From contig NW_026570228.1 in NCBI RefSeq assembly GCF_019649055.1, positions 1,612,001 through 1,676,000 on the forward strand: a stretch of 64,000 nucleotides of DNA, given 5' to 3'. The stretch is from Paramacrobiotus metropolitanus (taxonomy: Eukaryota; Tardigrada; Eutardigrada; Parachela; Macrobiotidae). The position numbers and the translations under genes are program-made. The notes under the pieces are model-generated. The model was given only the letters and a program-made list of their open reading frames with translations, was not told the origin of the DNA and made no database searches. Positions 37,701 to 50,920 of this stretch are shown here, in pieces. Position 1 is the first letter of the stretch, and each line of letters starts with the position of its first letter.

Positions 37701-38396
37701 TTAAACGACATCCTGCAATCTTTGATCGAACCTTCGCACTTTCACGGAAATACCAATGACAATCACATTCTTCGATCAGCTGTAGAGAAGAAAAAGGCCG
37801 AAAACCTACCGTGAAGCAATGTACGCCAAAGCGACGTCAAGAATGTATTGTGCAATGGCAAAATTCCGAAAGCGAACAATTTTTATTACGAATAAATTCA
37901 TATTAATTTTATGAATCACTGCCAAATCGATGGTAAAACCAATACACAGAACTGTACAAAATACAGGTACTTTCCCAAAAAAAATTTCGTTTCCGGTTTT
38001 ATTCCGCTTTATTCCGAAGAAAAACTTTTTTTAGTGATTTCTGATTACCCATTTGTTGCATATTTTTATATTAATACTTAACTTACCTACTCATTAACAA
38101 ACGATAATAATCGGTAAAATGCGCAAACAAGTCGATATAAAATTAACAAAAATAAAATTCCAGAAATTTTTTGAAGGGTATTGATTTATGAAATGTCTCC
38201 TTACCTCAAGCATGCGGATCTCATCTTTAATTAGCTCTCGACTGGTGGAGCAGTGCGTTCGGAATGCATGCAGGGACTGCGCCGAGGTATCCACGAGACT
38301 CTGCAGTTGCATGCACAACTCCAGCTTACTGCTGAAGAGCTCCTCGACGCGCTGCAGAATGGCCAGATTCTGCTGATTACCGTTCACCTGGGCCAT
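25800..38396 (-). CDS. KSR: Kinase suppressor of Ras (KSR)
   Basis: Scaffold pseudokinase that brings Raf, MEK and ERK together at the membrane. Eight exons: 38396-38205, 36999-36616, 32278-31990, 31537-29655, 29065-28361, 28007-27828, 27469-27084 and 26610-25800, about 1,609 residues against roughly 900-1,000 in known KSRs. In order: N-terminal CA1 region (RELIKDEIRMLE-GKLIQRI), serine-rich linker, cysteine-rich C1 domain (HHVFKNQFF, CGFC, GRKCRHCKLRFHPDC, near 30330-30510), more Ser/Pro linker, then the kinase domain. The kinase has GPGTFGQV, VAIK with lysine kept (unlike mammalian KSR), TRHDNLVLFMGAC, KSR-type HKDLKSKNIF, ITDYGLF in place of DFG, LAPEI and DVYAFGTVLYEL. The C-lobe carries two Ser/Pro/Gly-rich insertions. 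The exon 2/3 junction is the weakest: a phase-correct donor is GTTTCA (36615), while the stronger GTATGT (36637) is out of phase. Intron 2 holds a retroelement fragment. Confidence 0.95.
27748..27784. repeat. Inverted repeat in KSR intron 6
   Basis: GAATCTTTAATC and GATTAAAGATTC form a perfect 12-bp stem around a short loop, inside the intron between kinase exons 27828-28007 and 27084-27469. It could be a decayed element end; no longer arms are visible. Confidence 0.6.
33309..34568 (-). mobile_element. 5'-truncated retroelement ORF (region downstream of a reverse transcriptase) in KSR intron 2
   Basis: A 419-codon open frame with no intron lies in the same orientation as KSR. Features recall the C-terminal part of retroelement polyproteins found widely in invertebrates: LPVSRGGIGIRR, ISIGLRLGATICEPHDC, HKPVGGYGHHGLSC, RHGGLN, RRPDGCTTFAW, CLAWDVTCVDT, FETLGPWGPSA, LSIEIQRGNAASVLGT. 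The reverse-transcriptase core itself is absent: upstream in frame there is a TAG within about 60 nt. This is the 5' truncation typical of incomplete target-primed insertion. The cysteine/histidine cluster may be a zinc-binding module. The frame has no stops, so the insertion is fairly recent. A frameshifted relative lies at 61890-62215. Confidence 0.75.
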
Positions 38397-41300
38397 TGTT
38401 GCTGCATGTCCCCATACAGGAGGAAAAGCCGTGTGTTCAATGCGCGTCGTTGGCAGGGAAAGTGGCTGCTACAACAATAACCGCTTGACGACGCTCACCT
38501 GGATCATTCTGTCTTCCTTCAGCATAATCCTGCAACACTGAGGCAAAATATCACAGGAACGAGGGGATCATGTAGCGTGGGATGCTCCTTGTCAGGGCGA
38601 TGACGACATCGGATGCTAAACATCATCCGCAAATAACCCCATCCATTACTCGCGCCAACATCGGATTTCACTGGTTCAATTAGCAGCGAATGCCGTGGTT
38701 GCGCGGTGGATCGCGTTGCGCATGGCCTTCACGAATCCAGCAGGTGATTAGTAAAATTTTAAATTTGCGCAACCGAATTAATTTAAAAACAGCCGAAAAC
38801 GATAATTTAAAATCTGAAAATAATGATAATTCCACAATTATCTTACAGTCTGCCGTGCAGAGTGTTTGCTGGTGTTTTCGAAACTGAAAATAAACAGATG
38901 AAAAACAGTGGGAGAAAGCTTCAGAGAGAGCACAGTGAGTTCGTGTTCGTGTTTGAGTCACAGTGAGTTGTCTCTCCTGCGGCTGCACTTACGTAAGTAC
39001 GGTACTAGTACGTACGTCGCATCAGCAACGTAGCCGCCCTCTCGAATGTAACTTGAGATGCGTGGTAACCACCACCAGATGCGGAAAGTCAGGTATGACT
39101 TGGGCAGTTTTTCCATGTTTTGAAATCTTTTTTAGGATCGAATACTTAATCCGACGCAACTATAATCTTTTTTTCAATTAAGTTAATTACATAGTTTAGG
39201 CAGCGGCAGAAGTTTTATTATCGCTTTCTCGTCTTTAAGCTTTTAGCCTTTTACGTACCGAGGATGGAAGGAACAATGGAAGGAGCAGAAAAGTTTAATG
39301 AAATTTTGATGTTGAAAAATTAAGATGTTTTCGGTTTTGTGTAATACGTTGTACCTCAGGTAAATAAAGACACACCGAGGATTCACAGAATTATAATAGA
39401 GGACAATTCTTGCATTTGTGCGCACCTCTGCCTTGCAGGTTATTAAGGAGCCGTGGTATCCCGGCGGATTGCCGAACTATCAAACATATAGTATTACAGT
39501 ATACAGATAGTAGATCGATAACGTAATGTTTTATACAACTTTTTTTCTACATACTTATATCTATATACGTACTCGTATAATATACATACAGTGCGTAATT
39601 CTGTTGTCGTGGGACTCGTGTCTATCGGTACCGGTTGCGGCACTACCCTAGTAGTTTTGACTATTCTGCTTTTGCTGTACACAGTTTATTTCAGATTAAA
39701 ATGTTACCAACTTACCACTTAATACTTATGTGTAAACAGCGGCAATTTATGTATACGCAAGGAAACTCCGCTGCCGTAAACTGAAATTAAAACTGATACT
39801 CGTAATTAAACACAATTTCGGTACGTATCTGCCGCCGACCGATCCGACGGACCGATATTTGCTCGTTCGGGGCAAAACCCTGTACCGGCATCCATACATC
39901 CGACTATCCGAGTACCGGAATCCTGTAGGATTCCAAGTATATATATATACGCGATGCGCAAAGTGACCTGTGACCTTTTCAGAATTCCGCTTCCGATTCT
40001 TTTACGGTCGATCCTTTCTCGCCTTTCCTCTTCCGCGTGCGGTATACGAGGCTTGATCATGAGCGGCGACGGAATATGCAGTTACCAGCGTCCGAGAGTT
40101 GACTGATCGAAGATAACGCGGTGTGGAACTAGCTTCCCACTGACCATGACTCCATGAGGAACGCGCACCATGCAATTGTGAGTCATCACAATGGCCGCGC
40201 GACGGTGTCCGGTGCAGATCCTACAGTTCAGCGGCAGGGAGAACTACGTTTTTAACCAATTTCAGTTTGGACAAAACAAACCGAATATGAAGCGATATGA
40301 TAAACTGAGCCGTAGATTACAAAACTTTGTTAATTCTTGCCAATATATGCCCCAGAATTAAGACAAAACCCGTGCGTGTGTTAACGAGACTTATAATTAG
40401 TATAGTACTAGGAAAATGCAGTATTGCGTGCAGTGGTAAACCGGAGCGCAGCATGAGAGGTGGAGATAGTTTATTTCTGGCTGGTTCACAAAAAGCGCTA
40501 CTTTTACATTTTGTAGGAAAACTTTGGTGCGGCCCCAGCGGCAATCCCATTTTCTCGCGGCTTTTTGCGACACACCCTAGCTCCCGGCGCAGGGACCTAT
40601 TCCAAAACACTTTGCTCTTGAAGGGAAGGGAGGTGCGCGTACGTACCCCCCTTCCCTTAAAAACAGTGCAGTGCGTACCCTGCGTACCCCTTAAAACCAG
40701 TGCGTACCCCTTAAAAACCGGTCTGAATTACTGAATTTTCAACGCGTACTTGATTAGGTGTTGAATTTTAACAGCGTACCAAGGCTTCCATATATAGATA
40801 TATGGAGGCATTTGTTATACTCGATCCGAAACCTTTTTTAGGCGATTATATATATAGCGCCCTTCTTTCTTGATTCGTTTTTTTCTTATCTTTGTGCCGG
40901 GAGGAAAGGAAAACGGAAAATATATCCGGTTAAGTGCATCAAAACGTAAACAATTGCGTACATAAAATCATAATGTACATTCATGGAGAACTACCCAAAC
41001 GATTAATATACTGTATACGTACAAATTGTTTGCTACTGTTATACATGCAGGCCGGGGATCGAGTGGAGATTTATCCGCGGGTCACCTTTCCTATCACAAG
41101 TAAGCCATTATTATGCGAGCCGATATACAATACACATACGATATAGAATCTCTTATATGGAGATTTGCGATGCACTTACTGCACTGTCATCCGCTTTTTT
41201 GGTTTCTCCTCTGAAACTTGCACAACCACGGAAACTAAAGCAGTTTACGCGAGCATTATTTCCTAATTTTCTTGTTAGTACACAATAGTTTCCCACGATC

Positions 41301-44300
41301 CCTAAATACTGAACACTTACTACTTACTAGTTACTACTTTTAGTAAGCTAGATAAGCACAGAGTAAAGTACGTTTACTTGTGTCAATGATTTTAACCAGG
41401 CGTGCATATACAGTTGTATTATTTTGTACTTATCGTTATTACATACAGGTACAGTATTAAATGCATTCCTTACTCACTAACTGCTATTTCTTAAAACCAA
41501 TCTGTTCATCTTTTCATCCAAAAGAATTCGGGATCCTCTCTAAATACGCGGTTATAATAAGATACCGAATTCGAAATTACTTTGTTGAGCGCCCGAAATT
41601 AATAAAATTGTTTACTGTATATTTAATGCCAAATTAGTTAATGGTACTAGTACCGTACTACAAGTAATTTAAGTATTATGTTTGCCTTGGTATTTAATTA
41701 TATCATTCTGGTACTGGAGTAAAGAAATTACTTACAAAGTATACACTCGTCAGCCGTATGACACTCGTATAATATCTATATATAGATAGACGTACAATAT
41801 GATACATATATATATACGTCTAGATCTCATTATCACATTTACGGCAAAATTAATTCTACTCCAGGCAAAGTTTCCATTTGTGTGTGCTGTTGATGCAGTG
41901 TTTTTAACGAGGAAATAATTTATATTGTCTGCGCCTACAGATACGTCGGCACTTTTCATAAATTGTAACCAAGAGCGGGTGCTTTTTCGATTGAAAAAAT
42001 TATGTGCGGCTGTCCTAAGCCGTGTGGTCAATCAATACTTTTGAAACTGTACCAGTAACATACAGATCTGTATATCCAAATTCATGCACTTTTCTTCTTT
42101 CGTCCAAAGATTCGAATTTATTCATCCCGGGATTAAGACAATCCGGCCGTTTCAGTCTTTCATACTCTTTGCGGTAGCATATTTCTCAAGCAGGATAATG
42201 TCATTTCCTTTTCAATCATCTCAGCGTAAATTAATTCTGAAATGTTTCAGCTGAGCGCAGCATGTCGGCAGGCGTTGCTTCAATGTGGTTTCCAGTTTTC
42301 ACCGCAGATGGATCAGAACCGGCTGTCCATCTGGCCAAACAGCAAAGATACACGGTATTATTCGGTAAAGCACATGCTGCATTAGTTATGGTTTCTGTAT
42401 TAATTCTTTTTACAATAGAGTTAATTCCCTTTGTGCAGCAGCATTGTTTGCGCCTGCGCTCTTTTCGAAAGCTCCAGTAATCTGCATTCCGGCACGGTCA
42501 AATTTGCACTACAAAGGATAACGGCAAATATTTGTATGGATTAATTAGTAATGTCTGACAATTGTACTAATTATTATTTATGAAATTTCCGAGCGTATTT
42601 TCATAAAAACTGCATCCAAAGAATTTGACATTAATTTTATGATTACTTTACTTCGCAATATTTTAATTATGACAGACATGGATAGCAGGTCAAATGTGCG
42701 ACAGTTAACCATGTTAAATATATACGTAGTAAGTGTATTGCTACCATATACAGTTTTACGCAGAAAACAATTGTCTATTTACGCGTATTTCATGAGCGTA
42801 AAAAATTTTGTGAATAAATGAGTAATGTCAAGTTTACTTTTCATTAATGGATGTACATCATGTACACAATTACAAACTAGTAACACAAATAAAATAAGTG
42901 TTGATCACATCGCGAATTCACAATGATTTTGGGCCGGAAATGGTCTTCATTATAACGAACAGAATTGCAGAGATATTCCGGGTAAGAGATATGCAATTAT
43001 GATGATACTCTGATCAAACAAAGCGTTGAATTGCTAATCCGCGGGAGGCCGGCATTTGGAGCCGCAAGCGCAAACCGGCTGGACACAATCGCACACGGTT
43101 ATTTGAAACCACTCCAATACACACAGCATTTCCATACAGATGAGAAACAGAGACACCGCTGCCCGCGCGCTGTGCTGCTTATCAATACACACACATTCGG
43201 CCAGCTGAACAGCCCTCTGACCACTGGACAATAATGAGCCAATCGATCTGTCATACACCGTACGTGTCAACTGTGCAGACAGACAGCGCAGACAGGCACA
43301 CACATACACAACTGACAACTGTGCCAAATGCACTGCGTTATCCAATTTTCCCCCTTTTTCGCTGCCAGCGCGTCGGATTGCATTGTTACAGGGGATTATT
43401 TTTCCTTGTCCTCAAGCTGGCTTTCTGTTCGCGCTGTGCTTTGTCTTTTTAATCAGCCTGCAAGCTGCATTCTGGCAGGAAAAACTCGGCGGTTGAGGGG
43501 TAGCTAATTAAGGCGCGCAGTCAGCCGCGAGTGGACGGCATTGCTGTCGGACTGTTTTCCCAGGGCTGCTGACGCCCCTCCCGGGCCAAGGTAATCCCCT
43601 GGACTTGATTAATCTAATTAAAATTGGCCCACTTTTGTTCGCGCCAGCGTCCATGGCGCCTATTGTCACGATGCTGATGGATTGCGACCTCAAGGCAGCA
43701 GCAGCGCTGTACGGGATGGGTGAAACTTGAGTTTATTAACGCAAATACACTGGACAATGAATTTTACGACTTCAGCGGCTTTTTAATGGGGTGTGCGAAG
43801 TAATCTCTGCTAATTTAAGTATCATTGATTTATCACACTCTGCTGGCGGATCCGGTGTAGTGGACCAGTGGTCATGCACTAATTCGTGCACTGTACAGCG
43901 AAATATTAAAGATAAACTGATCACAATTTAATTGCTGTAGTGCAGCACATGCATATGCGTCAACAAGTTTACAACCGTAATAGTTATCGTACGACTTATA
44001 CGATTACTATTGCCTTACAATATACCTTTTACAGTTTACAGTCGATTGTGGTATACTTATTGTTAATGTAATTTATTCTTAAGACAGAACCAGGAAAAGG
44101 CAACAGTTTGTTCAAGCAGAGCTGAAAGCTGTCCGGTTATGAAGCCATAAATCACGAGCAAATCATTCTGTCATTTGGCTTTACCGCTTCAACAGCTTCT
44201 TGAGCTCTGTGTTTAAGTTGTTAAGCTGGGCCAGCAGATCGCTTTAGAAACTGACACTGTAGGCCAAAATTGAATATGTATTAATTTTACAAATTAGCAA

Positions 44301-47300
44301 ACTCAAATGGTGCACATAAAACATTTATGGTACACGGCCATAACCGTATTCATGCGTCATTTATATGGAATTACTGTACAAGCTGTAACGCAGTTTACCG
44401 CAAATGTGAGTTTACGTACGCAGTATGTAGATGATTATGCTTGAGTTACAGGAAAATTGGAAAATGTTAGTCGTGTTTCCAAAATATTGTTCAAAAAAAG
44501 CATAAGTTTTATGTTATTGTCGTTTGCAGTACTTGTTGAGTTAGTCTAGGACCCATAATTAACTGGTGACCTTTGTGAGAAAATTGTGAGAACTATGAAT
44601 ATCGATTCAATGGTCGTAATTTCGCAAGTCAGCTAATCGATTGGTATGTAAGATATAAGTTCTGTGCTGTTTCGATAAGCGATGTTCAGCTGCATTGTTA
44701 TGCAGCCCAGAGATAAAGGGATGCGATAAGAAACATTCCTTTTAGGCACGCATTTTCGAATTATGCCCACAAACGTGCGTGCCGGGTTAAAATGTGTTTA
44801 CAGTTGAGTGTTTTCAGCGCCAGAGCGCTTGATTTGGTATGCTATATTGGAAAGCGTGTTGATAAGCCGCAAGAGTAGAAGCAGACACGTTCTGGCTGAT
44901 AAGAAAGCATCCAGATGTCGATAGATTTCTCCAAATATGCCACTCAAAACCATCCACGGATAATAACCCCAAAGCCACACCACCACAGCCAAGACATTTT
45001 GGAAACGCATGAAATGCTTAAAAGTGTATTTTCCTTTCGCGTCGGCATGTCAAGTGTATGTTTACGAAATGGACCAATGGCTATATTAAAAGGGGGCGTT
45101 GGTCACTATAATAAGGCAAGTGACGCCGGTGGAATGATAACGATAACACGCATTACAAGGAAATTGTCAGCGCAGTCTGATTAGGCTTATCTACCCGCCA
45201 TTATCAAAATTTGGGGCACAAAATTTTTCTCAATCGAAGGCAATATTTTGCAGTGCGTTATTTGCACTAGCGTACAACTCTTTATACGTGAGGTTTATTC
45301 CATTTTCTGCGATCAGAACCTGGGTCCAGAATTTTCAAGGCCAGCCGCGGTCGTGGTCACTTCCTTGTGCGCAGACGGCACTGCTCCCTGTACTGTCCCC
45401 GCGATAATGAATTAGCCAGCAGTCAAAAGCACTCAGAGCCTCTTTTCGCCGTGGATGCCCCAGTGAAAAGATTGTGGACACCGCAAAGAGCGCACGATGA
45501 TCGTTTGAAGAATAGTTAGAGGAGAGGAAAGACGGGCCTCGCGGGCAAATGGCATTGCATGGAGGATTAAAATCGGCTCTGACCGTCGACGCTCTTGATG
45601 CATGCTGATGAGTGGAGTCGCGCCAGCCGCGGTCAGTTGCATATACAGTTGAGAGAGAAGCCACAGCTGCAGCCGTTCTATCTGTCCATCACGCACATAT
45701 ATATACACAGTCCAAATTCCTGCATTTCTTATTTCCACTTTGTTTTGCCAACGATTGGAAAGATCTCTGTCTCTTCAGACCCGCTCGTCGTGATAATATT
45801 TTATGCGCTGCAGATTACAGCTCATGGATTTGAATAAATATTTTTCCATTTTCATCCGCTTAATCGATAGATGTGACGGAACGCGATGAATCGATGATCC
45901 TGTGAAGAATCTACAGTTTATTTACCACTGCCGGAATTCGGTCGACTTTCCTCGACTTTTACGTCAGCGTTTTGCCAGTCTAATTTCCCCTTCTTTCGTT
46001 ATCAATTCGTACGATATTTTTCCGGTCATATTTATTGCGGTCAGACCACTTGAATGGTAACCATTCTGTGATTGTACGCGTGGATGTCAATTATCGTTCA
46101 ACGCGGACAATCGGCCGCATTTTTTTATCAGTGGAGATTAATTGTTGATCTGCACATACGATACATGGCTGTTTAGTTGATTGTTATGGCGGTGATAATG
46201 GTGCCAGGAGAACAGTGAAGGAGTTCCGTGGAAGATTGTTATTGCCAGTATTATATTCTGTCTGGTGGCCGCTGAAGAACGCGCACCGCGCAAAAGAATA
46301 TCCCGGCCTGTGCAGAAAGAAAACTGTCTGGGCATTTTGCAGATCATAAATCGTCCGGCCGCGTTCTACTATCCTCTCGCCAGTGATAATTATTCTTCCT
46401 TTGTGATTGTTCTGCACAGCCACTAAATCACCGAGAATTGCCATTAAAACAACAGCCAGCATCACGTTCAGTGTCCGTAATTAGATTTATGCGCTGCTGA
46501 TTGGGATTTTTAGTGTTGTGGACCGTTGGTCAGCACAAGCCAATATAAACCAGCCTCCTTGAAATGGAAAAGGTACGCCTGGTACAGTATTTAATTTGAT
46601 CGTGCTGCTTTATGATCAATTTCGTTGCAAGTGTTTGATTTATTAATTAGTTAAGCATTTTTACTTAATGTGATTTATTCATATGCACGTTCACGAAAAG
46701 CCCCAGCACCAGAACTCCAGACGGCTTAGTGGGTTTACGGTTTACTTTGCACATATAAACTGTTAAATGAATCATTCAGTGCAATAATTAAATCATTGCA
46801 CATAACTGTACATAAATGCGATTTTACTGCATTAATCTAAGTTCTTAACGATTGCAATTATTAACCACGCAGAGGTTCCAATTTAAGTACTTGAATCTCT
46901 AATTTTTAGCAACAATTAAGCTGACGGTAAATCGTTTCGCTTTAAATTGCGTACGCATCAATCTTTTGAAATAAAACTGCAGTAAGCAGGTAACACGTAT
47001 TGGATGTGATTTGATAACTTCCACTGCCGAAGTTAGAATGTGCGTAATTGGCCTCTATTAAAATATTAATGATGTTATTTGGTATTACAGCATTTTATTA
47101 TGTTTGCGCGATTTTGACTCTTGGTAACTCATTAATATACACTTGCCGTGGTAGTGAAAATTTTGTTACAATTAATCTTTAAAGTTTAAATTATGTACTT
47201 GCAGTTTTGTTATTTTGACCGTTCTATCCAGTTCTGGTGCAGATAGGCTGAGATAGCCAACGGTGTCATAGTGATTAATTTGGTATCTGATTGATTTCAT

Positions 47301-47572
47301 TCTTTTTGTTATGGCATTTTAAAACGAGCCGTTCCATTTCAATTCTCACCAAACACCAAGGTGACAATTATCCGATTAATCTGCTCCCGTATATTTTAAC
47401 CGGTTCTGTGAATTTTTAACACAAACCCGGCAATTATTGATAGGCCAAAGTTGACGCCGGGCCTACCCGCAATCACCACACGCTCAATGGACTAACGGAC
47501 AGTGTCCGCCCTGTGAATAGAGCCATCCATCGCGCATCAACACGCATCCACTTCCTGCCGCATACTGTGCTC
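38397..47572. other. Gene-poor 9-kb spacer between KSR and Frizzled
   Basis: KSR and Frizzled diverge from this spacer, so it probably holds both promoters and distal regulatory DNA. I find no exon supported by motif and splice phase. Visible structures are a near-perfect hairpin at 40621-40658 followed by short repeats to about 40730, a palindrome TCCATATATAGATATATGGA near 40788, and an inverted repeat GGAATCCTGTAGGATTCC near 39919. A GC-richer patch lies at 43030-43700. AT dinucleotide runs occur near 41770-41820. One ATG-initiated 56-codon ORF (40191-40361) is open but unsupported. Confidence 0.5.
40621..40730. repeat. Hairpin followed by short AGTGCGTACCCCTTAAAA repeats
   Basis: AAGGGAAGGG at 40621 pairs with CCCTTCCCTT at 40658, and the stem continues inward through GGT/ACC to a 2-4-nt loop. 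Right after it, the word GCGTACCCCTTAAAA or a close variant occurs about three times to 40730. The hairpin and repeats share the GTACCCC..TTAAA core, suggesting local slippage from one seed. Confidence 0.75.
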
Positions 47573-50524
47573 ATGCTCCTCATCAGCCTACTGCATCTTC
47601 CCATGCATGCCGCCCAGGCCGAGCAGCCACCGCCGCCCGTTGGCCCGGCCGTGGCCAGCAGTGAAGCGCAGATTATCTTCCGTGAATGGGATCTCCAGTC
47701 GCATCAGACCTGCCAACCGATCCCGGAGAAATCCGGCTGCCGGGTGATGCCCTACAACGCTACCACCACGCCGAATTTGGTGGGGCAGTATGATTCGCGG
47801 GAAGCCGAACAGTCGCTGGACTCGTACAGTCTGCTGGTGAAGAACGGTTGTTCGCCGCATTTGAAGTTTTTCCTGTGTGCTACTTATTTTCCCATGTGCA
47901 CTACGGTGCCGCCGGTGGATACGGTTATTATTATTCCACCATGCAGGTAATTGTCCTAATTGACACCAGACCACAAAGGTCAATATTGTTATACTGTAAA
48001 AACGTAATATTTCCTTGTTCTCGATATCACTTTTATCTCAAACTGAATTCCGGAGTAGAATACGAATAACTTCAGTGTGTGTATGTGTGTGGATCATCGG
48101 TGTTTTATAATATGGCGAATAACAAGAAAAACTTAATAAAACTGTAGTATTTCTTTGTTTTTCTGATTTTTGGAGTCTTCTATGGCTGTTCGAAAAATGC
48201 AGTACGACTATTTTCCTTTTCCGAGTAGTGTCTGCATAACTTTATTTTACACTAACCTTTAGTGGTGCGGTTTAATTTATTTGTTGAAGTACAGAGAGAG
48301 CTGTTGAGACTTTGTTGGTCGTTTTATGAATTACAGTACAAAATTCGTCCATTATTTTTGGATTTGGATGTTGATGTTTCACTACATCTCCAAATTTTGG
48401 TTATTTCTTACTTCTTAGTTAGTGGTTGACTTTCATACCTAAAAGTTCGGAATTCATACTTATTCTCGTCTTCTTACAGGGCGTTATGTTTGGCCGTGCA
48501 AGAGAAATGTCTGCCGGTGATGCAGGAGTTTGGCTACCCGTGGCCGTCCGCGCTGGACTGCGACAAATTCCCGGAAGCCAACCGCAAGGACCAGATGTGC
48601 ATGCCGGGCCCGATTGAAAACGTCCGCCAATCTTCTCCCAAACCCCGCTCCTCCAGACCGCCGCCGACCTCTCCCGCCCCGCCCGCACCTCCCGACAGCC
48701 TCGTCTGTCATCCCCATTCCGCGTTCATTCGCCTAAACGCGTCGCGCGCCTGTGCCTTCGACTGCGACGCCAATTTCATCACCACTGAGGAGGACAAACT
48801 CACCACCGACATTCTCCACGGTGTCGTCGCATCCTTCGCGATCCTCCTGGGAGGGGCGGTCTTCGGGGTGCTGTGCTGTGCGGCCGTCCGTCTCGGTCCG
48901 CTGGAGAAACCGGTTGGCTGGGTGGTGGTGTGTACCATGGTCATGTCGACGGGGTATCTGGTGCGACTGATTGGGGGACGGTTCCTGATGGGCTGCACCA
49001 TGGATGAGGAGCATGGGCGGGCGTACGTGATTGTCGATGGGGTACTGGAGGTGAAAGGCTGCATCGCCGTGTTCATCCTGCTGTACTATTTCGGGATGGC
49101 CGCCAGTCTGTGGTGGCTGGTGATGACGCTGGCCTTCTGGATGTCCTCCGGAAAGGACGGAAAGGTCCGGGAGAATCCGGGCTATATGAAAGTGGCGCAT
49201 CCGGCTGTGTGGCTGACTTCTGCGGCTCCCACCGTTACTGCACTTGTCGGAAAATATGTCGATGCCGGTAAGTTTGCGCATAACTGCAGATTTGAATTTC
49301 TGATCGTTAATGTATGCGGTAACAATAATCATCTTTCCAAGTTCTCAACGCTACATTTCTCTGACACCGGTTACACTGGTACATGGTTGTAGTGTGGTGG
49401 CTGTCATTGGCTGATGATATGTTGTCCATCTCTCCAAAGTGATACATTGGTACAGAATATTATACATACGTGGATGAACCACAGCTAGATTCGACTCGAT
49501 TAGACTGGGCTAATAATCAGAAAAATAACAGTCTCCTTGTATTTTTCGAGAGATTCAGTTTTTGTGTGCTGGGCCGGTTGGTGTTGTTTTTCCGTTTTAC
49601 GCTTATAGACTTTTCTTCACCATTGTTTTTAATCAGGAGCAAATATTAGCTGAACTAGATAAGCGTAAAAATAGCCCATTTCCAGATGCTGAATAGCTAA
49701 CGTTACGCTCTTCGACAGATGAATTATCGGCAACATGCTCCGTGGGCCAGCAGAACCCGCAAGCTCTCCTCTGGCTCCACCTCTTCCCTTTATGTCTTAT
49801 CACGCTCCTGGGCATTGTCGCCCTGACCCGCGGCGCCATCCTGCGCCGGCAGCACGCCCTCTCCGACACCAAAAGCATGAAGACCACCTCCTCCGACACC
49901 GGCACCTGCAGCCTCTCCTCCAAACGCCCATCCCGCCGCCATCACCAACTCAGCGACCACTTCCTCCTGCCGAAATGCGCCGTCTTCTTCCCCTCGGCGG
50001 TTATCGTCATCATACTCTACAGCGTCGAATACTTCCACCGCGACACGTGGACAGCGCCCGGCGTCCACGGCCTGCCGGTGGTGTACTACTTAACGCGGGT
50101 GCTGATGCAGTACGCCTTCGGGATCACACTGTCCATCTGGACGATTATGGCGGCGCTGACGCCGCGGGTCTGTGGGACCGTGGTGAAGAAGCCGCTGCCT
50201 AATCAAGCGGTTCTGCCGCCGCACTACGCCAATGTCCCGCCGTTCCCGCATGTGCCGGACATGAAGGGGGATTTTACGCGGGTGACGTTGTACGAGAGTA
50301 GTTTCCATCCGTCCAGCAATGATTATGCGTCGGTTAATATGCGGGTCCCGGCGCCCACGGAGGTCTCCTATCCGCCCAGTGTGTCGACGGCGTACCATAG
50401 TGTGGGACATCTGCACAATAATAAACTGGCGGCACAGCAGCAGAATCTGTTTGCCACGCAGGATATGGGCAGGAAGTCCATGGTGTCCTCGACGCTCAAA
50501 GACGGGAGACACGATTTCGTATAA
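47573..50524 (+). CDS. Frizzled-family Wnt receptor without a KTxxxW motif
   Basis: Three exons in phase: 47573-47946, 48480-49267 and 49719-50524, 655 residues. The start is the first in-frame ATG; it gives a signal peptide (MLLISLLHLPMHAAQA). The cysteine-rich Wnt-binding domain spans exons 1-2: CQPIPEKSGC, MPYNATTTPN, CSPHLKFFLCATYFPMC, PPC-R-ALCLAVQEKCLPVM, LDCDKFP, MCMPGP. Seven membrane segments follow, including FILLYYFGMAASLWWLVM (TM3) and VDA-DELSATCSVG in the TM4-5 loop, typical of Frizzled. The third loop is long and Ser/Lys-rich. After TM7 (YAFGITLSIWTIMAALTPRV) the expected KTxxxW Dishevelled-binding motif is missing. The tail ends GRHDFV, a possible PDZ ligand. It receives Wnt signals at the plasma membrane; coupling to Dishevelled would need another route. 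A polyadenylation signal AATAAA is at 50731. Confidence 0.93.
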
Positions 50525-50920
50525 AATTCTCGCGGGATGTTCCGTGTGCCGATCGATATGTACAGATTTCGCACCGCTATTTAATTGTTGTGCTTTAAAG
50601 ACGTGTGGATTTATCTACTCTGTCACAATAACTCTGATTTGCATTTACTTAAAAGTTGCTCGATATGATGTGTATAGTTCTTTATTTTTTTATGATTTAC
50701 CGTACATGTACTGTAAAATATCATTGATAAAATAAACGCAGAATTTTGCCAGGAACTGAAACTGAGGAACTCTCGTAAAAAATCACATAAAGCCAAATAA
50801 CAGCGAAAAAGCAAATAAAACATCATAAGCGACACCACGAATAACGAAAACAAAACAAAATGTTAAAAACTGTCTTGGCAGGAAGCAGTTTCATAATACC
50901 ACAAGGTCATGAGCGAGAAA

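Noticed and set aside
40191-40361. 56-codon ORF with good start context (MAARRCPVQILQF...)
   Set aside because: AT-rich codons, no homology I recognise, no promoter or splice evidence; length is compatible with chance.
45335-45738. Two overlapping minus-strand ORFs of about 100 codons
   Set aside because: Different frames over the same GC-richer DNA, without motifs; no way to choose either.
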